From Pandoraea commovens (GTDB lineage Bacteria > Pseudomonadota > Gammaproteobacteria > Burkholderiales > Burkholderiaceae): a stretch of 64,000 nt of DNA. The notes beneath the pieces were generated by a model. The model saw nothing but the letters and a program-made list of their open reading frames with translations. It was not told where the DNA came from and ran no database searches. Positions 54,981 to 64,000 of this stretch are shown here, piece after piece (position 1 is the stretch's first letter; the number at the start of each line of letters is the position of its first letter). A program made the translations under genes and the position numbers. The stretch is taken from assembly GCF_902459615.1 (NCBI RefSeq), contig NZ_CABPSA010000003.1, forward strand, positions 372,001 to 436,000. The letters are read 5' to 3'.

Positions 54981-57900
54981 ATGAAACGCATGTTGTTTAA
55001 CGCCACGCAGCAGGAAGAACTGCGCGTGGCAATCGTCGATGGGCAAAAACTCATCGACATCGATATCGAGACTGCCGGACGCGAACAGCGTAAAGGCAAT
55101 ATCTACAAGGGTGTCATCACCCGTATCGAACCCTCCCTCGAAGCCTGCTTCGTCAACTACGGCGAAGGCCGCCACGGCTTCCTGCCGTTCAAGGAAGTCG
55201 CCCGCGCGTACTTCCGCGAAGGTGCCGATGTGCGCAATGCGCGCATTCAGGACGCCCTCTCCGAAGGCCAGGAACTCATCGTTCAGGTCGAAAAGGAAGA
55301 GCGCGGCAACAAGGGTGCAGCCCTCACGACGTTCATTTCCCTGGCTGGCCGCTATCTGGTGCTGATGCCTAACAACCCGCGTGGCGGTGGTGTTTCGCGT
55401 CGTATCGAAGGCGAAGACCGTCAGGAACTGCGCGAGACGATGGGCCAGCTCGAACTGCCCGAAGGCATGAGCATCATCGCCCGCACCGCAGGTATCGGCC
55501 GCTCGGCCGAAGAACTGCAGTGGGACCTGAACTACCTGCTGCAACTCTGGCACGCCATCGAAGGCGCGTCCCACAACATCGAATTGCCGCGCGATTCGGC
55601 CCTGATCTATCTCGAATCGAGCCTGGTCATCCGCGCCATCCGCGACTATTTCCAGCCGGATATCGGTGAAATCCTCATCGATACGGAAGAAATCTCCGAA
55701 CAAGCACGCAACTTCATGCAGGTGGTCATGCCCGATCACCTCAACCGCGTGAAGCAGTACCGCGACGACGTGCCGCTGTTCTCCCGTTTCCAGATCGAAC
55801 ATCAGATCGAGACGGCTTACTCGCGTCAGGTGCCGCTGCCCTCGGGCGGCGCGATCGTGATCGATCACACCGAAGCGCTCGTTTCCATCGACGTGAACTC
55901 GGCGCGCGCGACCAAGGGCGCCGATATCGAAGAAACCGCCCTGCGCACCAACCTGGAAGCCGCCGACGAAGTCGCGCGCCAGTTGCGTCTGCGCGATCTC
56001 GGCGGTCTGATCGTGATCGACTTCATCGACATGGAGTCGGCCAAGAGCCAGCGTGAAGTCGAACAACGTGTGAAGGATGCGCTCAAGCACGACCGTGCAC
56101 GCGTCCAGATGGGCAAGATCTCGCGTTTCGGCTTGATGGAGCTGTCGCGTCAGCGTCTGCGTCCGTCGCTGTCGGAAGGCACGCACGTGACTTGCCCGCG
56201 CTGCAACGGCACCGGCCACATCCGCGATGCCGAATCGTCGGCACTGCAAGTCCTGCGCATCATCCAGGAAGAGGCAATGAAGGAGCACACGGCAGCGATC
56301 CACTGCCAGGTGCCGGTCGAAGTCTCGGCGTTCCTGCTCAACGAAAAGCGTCAGGAAATCAATAAGATCGAAGCGCGCTTCAAGGTTGGCGTGCTGCTGA
56401 TCCCGAACAAGCACCTCGAGACGCCGCATTACAAGCTGGAGCGCCTGCGCTTCGACGATCCGCGTCTGGATGCCCCGAAGGCCAGCTACGCGCTCGCCGA
56501 AGAGGCTGCACGCTCGCTGGAAGAAGATCCGGCCGGCTACAGCAAGAAGAAAGAAGATGCGCGTCCGCGTCAGGAAGCCGCAGTCAAGGGCATCACGCCC
56601 GAGCAACCGGCACCGGCCGCACAACCGCGCCCGGAGCCTGTCGCCGCGACCGCACCGGCCGCAGCCGCACCGGCCACCGGTGGTTTCTTCGGTTTCATCA
56701 AGCGTCTGTTCGGTGTCGGCGCTGCCGCGCCCGCACCGGTCAAGGCCGAAGAGCCGACCAAGCCGACGGCACGTCCGCCGCGCGAGCGCCATGAGCGTCC
56801 GCATCAGCAAAACCGCAATCGCCGTGGCAATGCCCGCGACGAGAACAAGTCGGGCAAGGACAACGCCGGCCAGCCGGCGCGTGACGGCCGCGAGGGCCGT
56901 GACGGTCGTGGCGCACGTCCGGAACGCGCAGAACGTGCGGACCGTGGTGAGCGCAATGAACGCAACGAACGTGGCGACCGTAATGAACGCCAGGAACGCC
57001 AGGAACGTCAGGAAGGCCGCGACAAGCGCGAGCGCGACGACGTCCAGCGTCAACCGGCTCAGGACGTGCGTGCCGAGGAGGGTCGTGAGCCGCGTGAAGG
57101 CCGCGAACGTGGCAGCCGTCGTGAACGTGGCGAGCGTCGTGACCGTCGTCAGGCTGAAGGGGCCGAAGGCCAGCAAGCCGTGACGCAACGCGCAGTCCCG
57201 GCAGCACCGCTGAACGCCGAGCAGGAAGAACTGGATCAGGATCGTCTGACGGCTCAGGTCGAAGGCGCGCCGCAAACGGGTGAAGAAGGCGAGCAAGGCG
57301 GTGAAGAGCGTCGCCGCAGCCGTCGTCGCGGTCGTCGTGGTGGCCGTCGTGAGCGCGAAGCCGGTGAATCGCAACTGAACGCCGACGGCGAGCAAGTCGA
57401 AGGCGAAGCCCTGGAAGCAGTCGAAGGCACGCGTGCACCGGTGTTGACGGACGAATCCGCCGAGAACGCGGCGACCGATGCCCTGGTCCGTGCGACGACG
57501 CCGGCCATTCCGGCACCGGCCGCACCGCTGGCTCACGCAGAACCGACGCCGGTACGCGCCGCGCCGGTCGAAGCCCCGGCACCTGTCGCCACGGTGACGG
57601 AAGCCGCCCCGGCCGCAACGCCGGAAGTGCCGTCGCAGTCGGTTTCGGAGCCGATTTCGGAACCTGTCACGCAAGCCCCGACGATCGCACCGGTCGCACC
57701 GGTCAACGTCGCACCGCTGCCGACCGCTGAAGTGGCTGCCGCACCGATCGTGCCGCCGGTCAGCGCTCCGCTGCCGGTCGCGACGCCTGCCCCGGCTCAG
57801 CCGACGGTTCCGGCCGAAGCCCTGACGGAGATTGCCGCCACGGCAGCTGCGTCGAGCGCTCCGGCAGAAGCCGCACCGGCTCCGGTCGCCGAATCGGCTC

Positions 57901-58301
57901 AACCGACGACGCAAGCGCCGACGCAATCGACGCCCCCGGCACCGGTCCAGATGGTCGAAACCGCCAAGCCGGTGGAAGTCGCACCGGCCCCCGTTGCACC
58001 GGCAGCCCCTGCGGCACCGGTCGTGATGGAAGCCGCTGCTGCGGTGACGGAAGTCGTGACGCAGAAGGCTGCCCCGGTGGCGGTGGCCCCGACGCTGGAG
58101 CGCGGCGCGCTGGAATCGACGCTGGAAAGCGTGGGTCTGGTCTGGGTCCATACGGACGCCGACAAGCACCGTGCCGCCAAGGAAGCCGCTGCGCAGGCAG
58201 CACCGGCACCGCACGTGCCGCGTGAACGCCGCCCGTCCACGCCGCTCAACAGCGGTCCGATGGAGCAGGTGGAAACGCACTCGACGAACCACACTGCTTA
58301 A
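54981..58301 (+). CDS. rne: Ribonuclease E
   Basis: A 1106-residue endonuclease that starts mRNA decay and processes rRNA and tRNA. The catalytic half has an S1 domain (about 38-120, [20 protein letters not shown]). The magnesium ligands are Asp304 ([13 protein letters not shown]) and Asp347 ([11 protein letters not shown]), and the zinc link is Cys405/Cys408 (CPRCNGTG). Those positions are each one above the Escherichia coli residues. The C-terminal half is disordered: Ala/Pro-rich stretches, an Arg-rich tract around residues 600-730 ([22 protein letters not shown]) that should bind RNA, and a long Pro/Ala/Val tail. I start at [13 protein letters not shown], the conserved N-terminus. The leader is 619 bases long. 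A large open frame on the opposite strand is a codon-bias shadow. Confidence 0.98.
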   Translation: MKRMLFNATQQEELRVAIVDGQKLIDIDIETAGREQRKGNIYKGVITRIEPSLEACFVNYGEGRHGFLPFKEVARAYFREGADVRNARIQDALSEGQELIVQVEKEERGNKGAALTTFISLAGRYLVLMPNNPRGGGVSRRIEGEDRQELRETMGQLELPEGMSIIARTAGIGRSAEELQWDLNYLLQLWHAIEGASHNIELPRDSALIYLESSLVIRAIRDYFQPDIGEILIDTEEISEQARNFMQVVMPDHLNRVKQYRDDVPLFSRFQIEHQIETAYSRQVPLPSGGAIVIDHTEALVSIDVNSARATKGADIEETALRTNLEAADEVARQLRLRDLGGLIVIDFIDMESAKSQREVEQRVKDALKHDRARVQMGKISRFGLMELSRQRLRPSLSEGTHVTCPRCNGTGHIRDAESSALQVLRIIQEEAMKEHTAAIHCQVPVEVSAFLLNEKRQEINKIEARFKVGVLLIPNKHLETPHYKLERLRFDDPRLDAPKASYALAEEAARSLEEDPAGYSKKKEDARPRQEAAVKGITPEQPAPAAQPRPEPVAATAPAAAAPATGGFFGFIKRLFGVGAAAPAPVKAEEPTKPTARPPRERHERPHQQNRNRRGNARDENKSGKDNAGQPARDGREGRDGRGARPERAERADRGERNERNERGDRNERQERQERQEGRDKRERDDVQRQPAQDVRAEEGREPREGRERGSRRERGERRDRRQAEGAEGQQAVTQRAVPAAPLNAEQEELDQDRLTAQVEGAPQTGEEGEQGGEERRRSRRRGRRGGRREREAGESQLNADGEQVEGEALEAVEGTRAPVLTDESAENAATDALVRATTPAIPAPAAPLAHAEPTPVRAAPVEAPAPVATVTEAAPAATPEVPSQSVSEPISEPVTQAPTIAPVAPVNVAPLPTAEVAAAPIVPPVSAPLPVATPAPAQPTVPAEALTEIAATAAASSAPAEAAPAPVAESAQPTTQAPTQSTPPAPVQMVETAKPVEVAPAPVAPAAPAAPVVMEAAAAVTEVVTQKAAPVAVAPTLERGALESTLESVGLVWVHTDADKHRAAKEAAAQAAPAPHVPRERRPSTPLNSGPMEQVETHSTNHTA

Positions 58302-58348
58302 TCAAGTGACCGGGTGACCGGACGGCGCGGGACGTCGATCTCATATGA

Positions 58349-58390
58349 CGTCGGGGCGGATGCACCTCACGGTGCACCGTCCGCCCGACG
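58349..58390 (+). other. Long imperfect hairpin after rne
   Basis: CGTCGGGGCGGA and TGCACC pair with GGTGCA and CCGTCCGCCCGACG across a short TCAC loop, giving two stacked GC-rich helices. There is no U-tract. It probably stabilises the 3' end or acts with the intrinsic terminator 25 bases downstream. Confidence 0.55.
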
Positions 58391-58414
58391 GACCTGAAAT
58401 CCGCGTGATGCCAG

Positions 58415-58440
58415 AAAAGGAGGCTTCGGCCTCCTTTTTT
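58415..58440 (+). terminator. Rho-independent terminator of rne
   Basis: A 10-base stem (AAAAGGAGGC/GCCTCCTTTT) with a stable TTCG tetraloop is followed by TTTT. Confidence 0.92.
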
Positions 58441-58669
58441 CATGGTTGCGCTCTTGGGACGTTCACGTCCTTTGCAACCCCGCGTTGTCCCGACTTGTGC
58501 CCGTTTCGCCGTGCCCGTATCTTCTGCCTTAGTACAGGTTTGACGTCTCACAACGAAGGCCCCGGTACCGATATCCGATGCCCCGATCGCTAAGATCGGC
58601 TGAATTGGGCCGACTTCGGCGGCCATCAGGCCAATTCGTTAGAATGGAGACGCAAGCTAAGGCCCCACC

Positions 58670-59797
58670 ATGACTGAAACGATCATCCGACTCACCGATC
58701 TGCGTAGCGACGCGCGTTATGCGACGCATGCACCGCAGGTTCCCGCACAAGTGCGCGCTGCCACCGGCCATCTCGAAGATGCGCTGGCACGGCCGCTGCA
58801 CGACCTGCGGATTTCGGTGACGGACCGTTGCAACTTCCGCTGCGTGTACTGCATGCCGAAGGACGTGTTCGACAAGGACTACGCCTTCCTGCCGCAATCC
58901 TCCCTGCTGTCTTTCGAAGAGATCGAGCGCGCTGCGCGCCTGTTCGTCGAACATGGCGTGGAGAAGCTGCGTCTGACGGGCGGCGAGCCGCTGCTGCGCA
59001 AGCACATCGAGCGTCTTATCGAGATGCTGGCACGTCTGCGCACGCCGTCGGGTAAACCGCTCGACATCACGCTCACGACCAACGGCTCGTTGCTGGCGCG
59101 TCGCGCACAATCGCTCAAGGACGCTGGACTGACCCGTGTCACGGTCAGTCTCGACAGCCTCGACGACACGATTTTCCGGCAGATGAACGACGTCGACTTT
59201 CCGGTCGCCAAGGTGCTCGAAGGCATTGCTGAGGCGCAGCACGTCGGTCTCGGCCCGGTCAAAGTCAACATGGTCGTCAAACGCGGCACCAACGACTCCG
59301 AAATCGTGCCGATGGCGCGACATTTCCATGGCAGCGGTGTGGTGCTGCGCTTCATCGAATACATGGACGTCGGCACGTCGAACGGCTGGCGCATGGATGA
59401 AGTCATGCCGTCCGCCGACGTTATCGCCCGACTCAACGACGCCCTGCCGGTCGAACCGCTCGAAGCCAACTATGCGGGTGAGACCGCGCAGCGCTGGCAA
59501 TATCGCGACGGCGGCGGGGAAGTCGGCGTCATTTCCTCCGTCACCCGTGCATTTTGCGGCACTTGTTCGCGTGCCCGTCTGTCTACGGAAGGCAAGTTGT
59601 ACCTGTGTCTGTTCGCCAGCTCAGGTCATGACTTGCGTACGCTGCTGCGTAACGGCGCAAGCGACGCGCAGATTTCGACCGTCATCGGCGACATCTGGCA
59701 CAAGCGCACCGACCGCTACTCAGCCTTGCGCACGGCGGCCACCGGCCTGCCTGAAGACGCACCACCGAAAGTGGAGATGTCCTACATCGGCGGATAA
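58670..59797 (+). CDS. moaA: GTP 3',8-cyclase (molybdenum cofactor step 1)
   Basis: A 375-residue radical-SAM enzyme that converts GTP to 3',8-cyclo-GTP, the first step of molybdopterin synthesis. The N-terminal cluster is Cys54-x3-Cys58-x2-Cys61 ([14 protein letters not shown]). [12 protein letters not shown] is the SAM motif. The C-terminal cluster is in [20 protein letters not shown], and the chain ends in GG (YIGG), the conserved C-terminus. The first 40 residues are longer than in the Escherichia coli enzyme (329 residues). It opens a cluster with mobA and moeA. Confidence 0.97.
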   Translation: MTETIIRLTDLRSDARYATHAPQVPAQVRAATGHLEDALARPLHDLRISVTDRCNFRCVYCMPKDVFDKDYAFLPQSSLLSFEEIERAARLFVEHGVEKLRLTGGEPLLRKHIERLIEMLARLRTPSGKPLDITLTTNGSLLARRAQSLKDAGLTRVTVSLDSLDDTIFRQMNDVDFPVAKVLEGIAEAQHVGLGPVKVNMVVKRGTNDSEIVPMARHFHGSGVVLRFIEYMDVGTSNGWRMDEVMPSADVIARLNDALPVEPLEANYAGETAQRWQYRDGGGEVGVISSVTRAFCGTCSRARLSTEGKLYLCLFASSGHDLRTLLRNGASDAQISTVIGDIWHKRTDRYSALRTAATGLPEDAPPKVEMSYIGG

Positions 59798-59901
59798 GTG
59801 CGCGGGCTTGCCTGCCCACCTGCCCCGCCGTGCGGTTCGTCTCACCGCTTTCGACGCTGCTTTCGACGCTGCTTTCGATTTACCGAATTCCTTCTCGACA
59901 C

Positions 59902-60807
59902 ATGATTTCTGTTGCCCCGGACGCTGGTTGCGCCCGAGACTCCTCGCCTCCTTCTTCCAGTGTGGCTCGACGTGACGCCCTACACACAGGCCGCACACGC
60001 ACGCCCTTCCCGTCGCGCCTCATCGCCATCGGCCTGAGTGCCCTGACGATGCTCGCCGCCGCCCTCGCACCGGCTGTCGCCCGCGCCGATTGCGACCCGT
60101 CCGATCGCAACATTGCCAACCATGTCCTGACGTACACCGGCCAACTCGGTGAACGCAATCCGCTGCGACTGGTGCTTCGTTCGACCTCCGGCGGCAAGCT
60201 CGACGGCCGTTACGCCAATGCGTCCTCGCAAGGTGACACGACACTCACCGGCAAGCTGGAGAACAAGTCGCGCCTGCATCTGACCGAATTCGACGCTGGC
60301 GGCATGCCGCGCGCCACCTTCGAAGGCGAATTCGCCGCCGCGGACGACGTCAATCGTCAACGCGGCGCATCGTCTTCGTGCGAAGTGATTTCCGGCCAGT
60401 GGAAAGACCTGCGCAGCGGCCGCACGGTGCCGTTCGAGCTTTCGCTTGCCAGTATTCAGAGCGGAAAGATCGACCACCTGTACGGCGTGGCCGGCGCGAA
60501 CGACGACGAGACCGTCAATCGCGCGGCGACGCAGTTCCGCAAGGGCGTGCTCGACGACCGACGCGATGTCGTCGCACAATCGATCCGTTACCCGTTGCAT
60601 GTGTCGCTGCGTGGCAAAACGATCATTCTTCGGAACCCGAAGTCATTGCTTGCACGCTATAACGAGATCTTCACCGATGGTTACGTACGGACCATCGGCG
60701 CAGCCGTGCCCCGCCTGATGTTCGCTCGCGATCAAGGGGTGATGCTCGGCGACGGTGCCGTCTGGTTCGATGCGGCCGGACGTGTCATTGCCCTGAACCG
60801 CTCCTGA
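59902..60807 (+). CDS. Exported protein of unknown function in the molybdenum-cofactor cluster
   Basis: A 301-residue protein that I cannot assign to a family. A charged N-terminal stretch of about 38 residues precedes a hydrophobic core (LIAIGLSALTMLAAALAPAVARA) that ends near residue 63, so it is probably exported with an unusually long n-region, or really starts further in at a non-ATG codon. The mature part has three cysteines (in ADCDPSD and SSSCEV), a beta-rich region with YTGQLGERNPLRLVLRSTSGGKLDGRY, and a C-terminal part with PRLMFARDQGVMLGDGAVWFD that resembles the end of small-protein repeats seen in periplasmic proteins. It lies between moaA (104-base gap) and mobA (22-base gap) and is probably co-transcribed with mobA. 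A role with a molybdoenzyme is only a guess. Confidence 0.7.
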   Translation: MISVAPDAGCARDSSPPSSSVARRDALHTGRTRTPFPSRLIAIGLSALTMLAAALAPAVARADCDPSDRNIANHVLTYTGQLGERNPLRLVLRSTSGGKLDGRYANASSQGDTTLTGKLENKSRLHLTEFDAGGMPRATFEGEFAAADDVNRQRGASSSCEVISGQWKDLRSGRTVPFELSLASIQSGKIDHLYGVAGANDDETVNRAATQFRKGVLDDRRDVVAQSIRYPLHVSLRGKTIILRNPKSLLARYNEIFTDGYVRTIGAAVPRLMFARDQGVMLGDGAVWFDAAGRVIALNRS

Positions 60808-60829
60808 CCCTGTCATCCATCTTCCATCC

Positions 60830-61489
60830 ATGAAGACCCCGCCCATCCGCCGCAGCGACATCACAGGATTGATCCTCGCGGGCGGGCGCGCTCAGCGTAT
60901 GGGCGGGCGTGACAAGGGCCTCCAGCCCTTCGCCGGACGACCGCTGGTCGAGCATGCGTTGGCTCGTTTGCGTCCGCAGGTTGGCGCGTTGCTCATCAGC
61001 GCCAATCGGAATCGCGATGCCTATGCGGCCGCCCTTGGCACCGGCGATGCGGACGGCGCGGACGGTGTAATAAGCGACGAAGTTCAGGATTTCGCCGGCC
61101 CGCTCGCGGGCATGTTGGCCGGACTGCGCGCGGCATGTACGGACTATGTCCTCACCGTGCCGTGCGACTCCCCCTACCTTCCCGACGATCTGGGCGAGCG
61201 GCTAAGCGCCGCGCTGAACGCGCTGCCGGAAGCCGATCCCGATGCCCCCGCCAGCGCACGCCCGCTGGCGGCCTACGCCGCAACGGCGCAGGGGCCGCAT
61301 CCGGTGTTCGCACTTCTTCACCGGTCACTGGCCGACGATCTGGCGGCGACGCTGGCGGCCGGGGAACACCGCGTGCGAGCGTGGCTGTCACGCCACAAGG
61401 CCGTACAAGTTCACTTCGGTGACGAGCGTCCGTTTTACAATGTCAACACGCTGGACGACCTCCTTACCGATTCGCCGCGCGCGCCCTGA
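60830..61489 (+). CDS. mobA: Molybdenum cofactor guanylyltransferase
   Basis: A 219-residue enzyme that adds GMP to molybdopterin to make the guanine dinucleotide cofactor used by enzymes of the DMSO reductase family. The N-terminal nucleotide loop LILAGGRAQRMGGRDKGLQPFAGRPL matches the family closely, ISDEVQDFAGPLAGMLAGL follows, and VPCDSPYLPDDL is the metal site. It lies 22 bases after the unknown exported protein and 87 bases before moeA. Confidence 0.97.
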   Translation: MKTPPIRRSDITGLILAGGRAQRMGGRDKGLQPFAGRPLVEHALARLRPQVGALLISANRNRDAYAAALGTGDADGADGVISDEVQDFAGPLAGMLAGLRAACTDYVLTVPCDSPYLPDDLGERLSAALNALPEADPDAPASARPLAAYAATAQGPHPVFALLHRSLADDLAATLAAGEHRVRAWLSRHKAVQVHFGDERPFYNVNTLDDLLTDSPRAP

Positions 61490-61576
61490 AGTGCCGGGTG
61501 GCGACGCAGCCCGATCCGTCGCCACCGCTTTTACGGGATTCATGCCGGGTACGTGCCGGATGACGACGCCATACCG

Positions 61577-62860
61577 ATGACAACACTTGACGAAGCCCTG
61601 GCCGGCTTGCCGGACTACGACCCTAACCACATGACGGTCGAAGCGGCGCGCGCCATCATTGCGCGCACCGCGAGTCCCGTATCCGCCATCGAGCAGATCG
61701 CCGTACGCAGCGCACTGGGCCGCGTGCTCGGTCGTGACGTCGTATCGCCGCTCGACGTCCCCGCTTTCGAAAACGCCGCGATGGACGGCTATGCATTTGC
61801 GGGCACCGCGCTGGCCACCGGCGGCGAAGTCCGTCTGCGTGTCGCAGGCCGCTCGTTTGCGGGTCATCCCTTCGACGGTGTGACGGCCAATGGCGAATGC
61901 GTGCGCATCATGACCGGCGCGCTTCTGCCCGCCGGTTGCGACACCGTCATCCCCCAGGAACAAGTACAACGCGAAGGCGACACCGAAATCGTCACCTTCG
62001 ACGCAGCGGCCGTCACGCCCGGGCGTCACGTGCGTCATGTCGGGGAAGATCTGGCCACCGGCCATATCGCCCTGCATGCAGGCAAGCGACTGCGACCGGC
62101 GGCTCTTGGCTTGCTGGCGTCGCTGGGCATTGCGGAAGTCCCGGTGCGCCGACGCATCCGCGTCGCCTTCTTCTCGACCGGCGACGAACTCCGCTCGGTA
62201 GGCGAACCGCTCGCCCCGGGCAATCTGTACGACAGCAATCGCTACACGCTCTTCGGCATGCTGCAGCGATTGGGCGTCGAAGTGCTGGATCTGGGCGTCG
62301 TACGCGACGATCCTCAGGCCATCGAAGACACCCTGCGCACCGCCTGTCGCGAGGCCGACGCCGTCATTACCTCGGGTGGCGTATCCGTTGGCGAAGCCGA
62401 TTTCACGCGCGAAATGATGACGCGTCTGGGCAATGTCGTGTTCTGGAAGATGGCGATGCGCCCGGGCCGCCCGTTTGCCTTCGGCGAACTGGAGAGCGAG
62501 GGCAAGCGCGCCCTGCTGTTCGGCTTGCCCGGCAACCCTGCCGCCGTGATGGCGTCGTTCTACCATCTGGTGCGCGACGGCCTGTTCGCTCTTATGGGTG
62601 CAGAGCCGCAAGTCACGCCGTGCCTGCCCGTACCGACGGCCACCGCCATCGCCAAGCGCCCGGGGCGCACCGAGTTTCTGCGCGGCATTCTCGCTGCGGA
62701 TGCTCAGGGCCGCTGGCAAGTCACCGTCGCGGACGCACAAAGCGCGGGCATTTTGCGCACGATGAGCGAAGCCAACTGTTTTGTGACGCTGGGCACCGAA
62801 CGTGGCGATGTCGCCGCCGGAGAACTGGTCGACGTCATCCCATTCGACGGTCTGGTGTAA
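61577..62860 (+). CDS. moeA: Molybdopterin molybdotransferase
   Basis: A 427-residue enzyme that inserts molybdate into adenylated molybdopterin. Residues such as DVPAFENAAMDGYAF, GRSFAGHPFDG and RIMTGALLPAGCDTVIPQEQ form the N-terminal part. The catalytic subdomain has FFSTGDELRSVGEPL, LYDSNRYTL and ITSGGVSVGEADFT, followed by GLPGNPAAVMASFY and the domain IV barrel. I start at MTTLDEALAGLPDYDP; the frame opens 8 codons earlier. It is third in the moaA-mobA-moeA cluster. Confidence 0.97.
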   Translation: MTTLDEALAGLPDYDPNHMTVEAARAIIARTASPVSAIEQIAVRSALGRVLGRDVVSPLDVPAFENAAMDGYAFAGTALATGGEVRLRVAGRSFAGHPFDGVTANGECVRIMTGALLPAGCDTVIPQEQVQREGDTEIVTFDAAAVTPGRHVRHVGEDLATGHIALHAGKRLRPAALGLLASLGIAEVPVRRRIRVAFFSTGDELRSVGEPLAPGNLYDSNRYTLFGMLQRLGVEVLDLGVVRDDPQAIEDTLRTACREADAVITSGGVSVGEADFTREMMTRLGNVVFWKMAMRPGRPFAFGELESEGKRALLFGLPGNPAAVMASFYHLVRDGLFALMGAEPQVTPCLPVPTATAIAKRPGRTEFLRGILAADAQGRWQVTVADAQSAGILRTMSEANCFVTLGTERGDVAAGELVDVIPFDGLV

Positions 62861-62994
62861 CAACAAACCCGATACTCACTCCAGCACAAGCGCATCCGAA
62901 TACCCCCAAAAAAGCGAAGCAACGCAATAACGAAATATCGCTGACGTCGGCGCTTCGACGATGTCAGCACCACACAAACCGAAAGCACACGGCA

Positions 62995-63279
62995 ATGACA
63001 ACGAAAAAACAGATCACATACATCAGTCCCGGCCAGACGGCCAAAGCGCTGGTGCTGGTCTACCTCACTTTCAGCATTCCGCTGGTTCTGCTCGCCTTCC
63101 TGGCGGCGTTCATCCGTTACGGCGAACTGCCGGGCCTCGCGATCATTTCCGCGCTCGTGCTCAACGCCATCGTCGGCTTCGTGCTGCTCTGGATTGCCTG
63201 CCACCTGTACAACTGGGTGGCGGTGAAGTTCGGCGGCATCGAGATCGCACTGAGCGACGCCCCGGAAGAAGAGTACTAA
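62995..63279 (+). CDS. Small two-helix membrane protein, function unknown
   Basis: A 94-residue protein with two transmembrane segments (about 17-41 and 48-72: VLVYLTFSIPLVLLAFLAAF and IISALVLNAIVGFVLLWIA), a short Tyr/Trp-rich amphipathic stretch (HLYNWVAVKFGGIEIAL) and an acidic C-terminus (DAPEEEY). I do not recognise a characterised family; the shape is like small DUF3566-type or stress membrane proteins, but I cannot confirm that. It lies 134 bases after moeA, and the next gene begins 3 bases after its stop, so the two are co-transcribed. Confidence 0.75.
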   Translation: MTTKKQITYISPGQTAKALVLVYLTFSIPLVLLAFLAAFIRYGELPGLAIISALVLNAIVGFVLLWIACHLYNWVAVKFGGIEIALSDAPEEEY

Positions 63280-63282
63280 GCG

Positions 63283-63780
63283 ATGTCCCTGACCCTGCGC
63301 GCTGCGACTGCCGACGATGTCGGCGCTATTCACGGCCTGATGCGAGAGCTGGCTGTTTTCGAAAAGTTGCTGGATATCTTCGAGGCAACGCCCGAGAGCG
63401 TGCACGAGGCGCTGTTCGGTGCGAAGCCCGCAGCAGAATGCCTGATGGCCGAGTGGGATGGCGTGCCGGTCGGCTACGCGATCTACTTCCACAACTTCTC
63501 GACGTTCCTCGCTCGCCGGGGTCTGTATCTGGAAGACGTCTACGTGCAGCCGACGATGCGCGGTCGTGGCGTGGGACAGGCGGTGTTGCGTCAGCTCGCG
63601 CGCATCGCCATCGAGCGCAATTGCGGACGTTTCGAATGGACGGTGCTCGACTGGAATCAACCGGCCATCGACTTCTACGAGGCGCAGGGCGCAACGGTCC
63701 TGCCCGACTGGCGCGTGGTCCGCATGACGGGCGACGCCCTCACGCAATTTGCCGAAGGCGGGAAAGCGTCCAGGGCCTGA
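63283..63780 (+). CDS. GNAT-family acetyltransferase (diamine acetyltransferase-like)
   Basis: A 165-residue acetyltransferase closest in layout to spermidine/diamine N-acetyltransferases. The N-terminus SLTLRAATADDVGAIHGLMRELAVFEKL and the middle YFHNFSTFLARRGLYLEDVYVQPTMRGRGVG are characteristic of that group. The acetyl-CoA loop is MRGRGVGQAVLRQLA, and DWNQPAIDFYEAQGA is the final motif. It begins 3 bases after the small membrane protein stop, so translation is coupled. The real substrate could be a polyamine, thialysine or another amine. Confidence 0.88.
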   Translation: MSLTLRAATADDVGAIHGLMRELAVFEKLLDIFEATPESVHEALFGAKPAAECLMAEWDGVPVGYAIYFHNFSTFLARRGLYLEDVYVQPTMRGRGVGQAVLRQLARIAIERNCGRFEWTVLDWNQPAIDFYEAQGATVLPDWRVVRMTGDALTQFAEGGKASRA

Positions 63781-63806
63781 AGCATATTGAAGCGTCCTGA
63801 ACAAAA

Positions 63807-63834
63807 AAAGCGCCCTGAACATTCAGGGCGCTTT
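63807..63834. terminator. Bidirectional Rho-independent terminator
   Basis: A 13-base perfect stem (AAAGCGCCCTGAA/TTCAGGGCGCTTT) lies 27 bases after the acetyltransferase stop, with A-rich and T-rich flanks. It lies between convergent genes and can serve both. Confidence 0.92.
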
Positions 63835-63882
63835 GCATTTGGCCAAGCGGCGCGACGGCGACACCGTCGGGCGGACCAACGC

Positions 63883-64000
63883 TCAGTCCTCTTCGTCCGG
63901 CTCCATCTCGACGCCCAACAGTTCGACAGCCTGCTCGCCGGGCAATGCTTCGACGGCCTTGAGCTGACGCGCCATCGCGCGGGTACGGACTTCCGCCTTG
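63883..64000 (-). CDS. 3' end of an unidentified gene (partial)
   Basis: The last 38 codons of a minus-strand frame enter from the right edge and end in TGA at 63885-63883. The visible part is a helical stretch (EVRTRAMARQLKAVEALPG) followed by an acidic end (GVEMEPDEED). There is no family I can name from this piece; most of the gene lies outside the window. The frame, and an in-frame stop followed by a convergent terminator, support that it is coding. Confidence 0.5.
   Translation of the reverse strand, partial: KAEVRTRAMARQLKAVEALPGEQAVELLGVEMEPDEED

Larger units (their letters stand above)
58302..58669 (+). other. Intergenic region between rne and moaA
   Basis: This 368-base region contains, in order, a structured hairpin (58349-58390), the rne terminator (58415-58440) and then about 230 bases that should include the moaA promoter. 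I looked for the conserved molybdenum-cofactor (Moco) riboswitch elements in the part before moaA and could not recognise them. No gene is apparent. Confidence 0.6.

Noticed and set aside
54858-58292. A 1144-codon open frame on the minus strand opposite rne.
   Set aside because: It lies entirely antisense to a clear RNase E gene. Its Arg/Gly/Phe/Asp-rich, family-less translation is the usual result of third-position GC bias on the coding strand.
58441-58669. A molybdenum-cofactor riboswitch before moaA.
   Set aside because: I looked for the conserved helices and GNRA-type elements and could not recognise them in the roughly 230 bases available.
1-64000. CRISPR arrays, insertion sequences and prophage genes.
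   Set aside because: No regularly spaced repeat arrays, transposase motifs, or phage structural genes were seen in the frames or the intergenic sequence.

Overview
The window is chromosomal DNA from a GC-rich Gram-negative betaproteobacterium. The Burkholderiales-type trimeric porin, EF-P with a rhamnosylated-type Arg32 next to earP, the rpoE-rseA-rseB-mucD block and the unbroken run from rpmF through the fab genes to rnc-era-recO-pdxJ-acpS-nagZ all fit Burkholderiales, and Pandoraea or a close relative is my best guess (inference, no database was searched). Nearly everything is coding. Base composition looks uniform except in the large polyketide synthase gene, which reads visibly less GC-rich by eye.

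Layout. 1-5700: a sugar-acid module with an ABC transporter (ATPase cut by the window edge, plus binding protein), a divergent glucarate-dehydratase-type enolase, a porin and a FadR-type GntR regulator; two GTCAT-N3-ATGAC palindromes in the divergent intergenic region are probable operators. 5700-12340: accessory genes (PPOX flavoprotein and AraC regulator, secreted alpha/beta hydrolase, GlxA-type regulator, MAPEG protein, acetyltransferase, LysR regulator, lipocalin-like protein). 12408-20057: one 2549-residue iterative type I polyketide synthase, KS-AT-ACP-ACP-KR-DH-PPTase-hotdog/hotdog, in the order of enediyne PKSs but with the phosphopantetheinyl transferase and an enediyne-type thioesterase fused in one chain. 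This is the most unusual item. 20262-22900: GST, small membrane protein and XRE regulator, bracketed by two near-identical terminator-containing repeats, then tRNA-Cys and tRNA-Gly.

23081-29664: pgsA, a potassium channel with an RCK domain, uvrC, and earP-efp. 29790-49512 is a long minus-strand core block. In transcription order it is yceD, rpmF, plsX, fabH, fabD, fabG, acpP, fabF (lipid synthesis), rpoE, rseA, rseB, mucD (envelope stress), a glutaredoxin-like gene, lepA, lepB, rnc, era, recO, pdxJ, acpS, nagZ. It links fatty-acid and envelope supply, stress sensing, protein export and ribosome assembly.

49697-54361: maf and an RsmI-like methylase, then a minus-strand group rluC, gph-like, Rieske protein and SppA-like peptidase. 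54981-58301: rne with a 600-base leader. 58670-62860: a molybdenum-cofactor cluster (moaA, an unknown secreted protein, mobA, moeA). The window ends with a small membrane protein, a GNAT acetyltransferase and the 3' end of an unidentified convergent gene.
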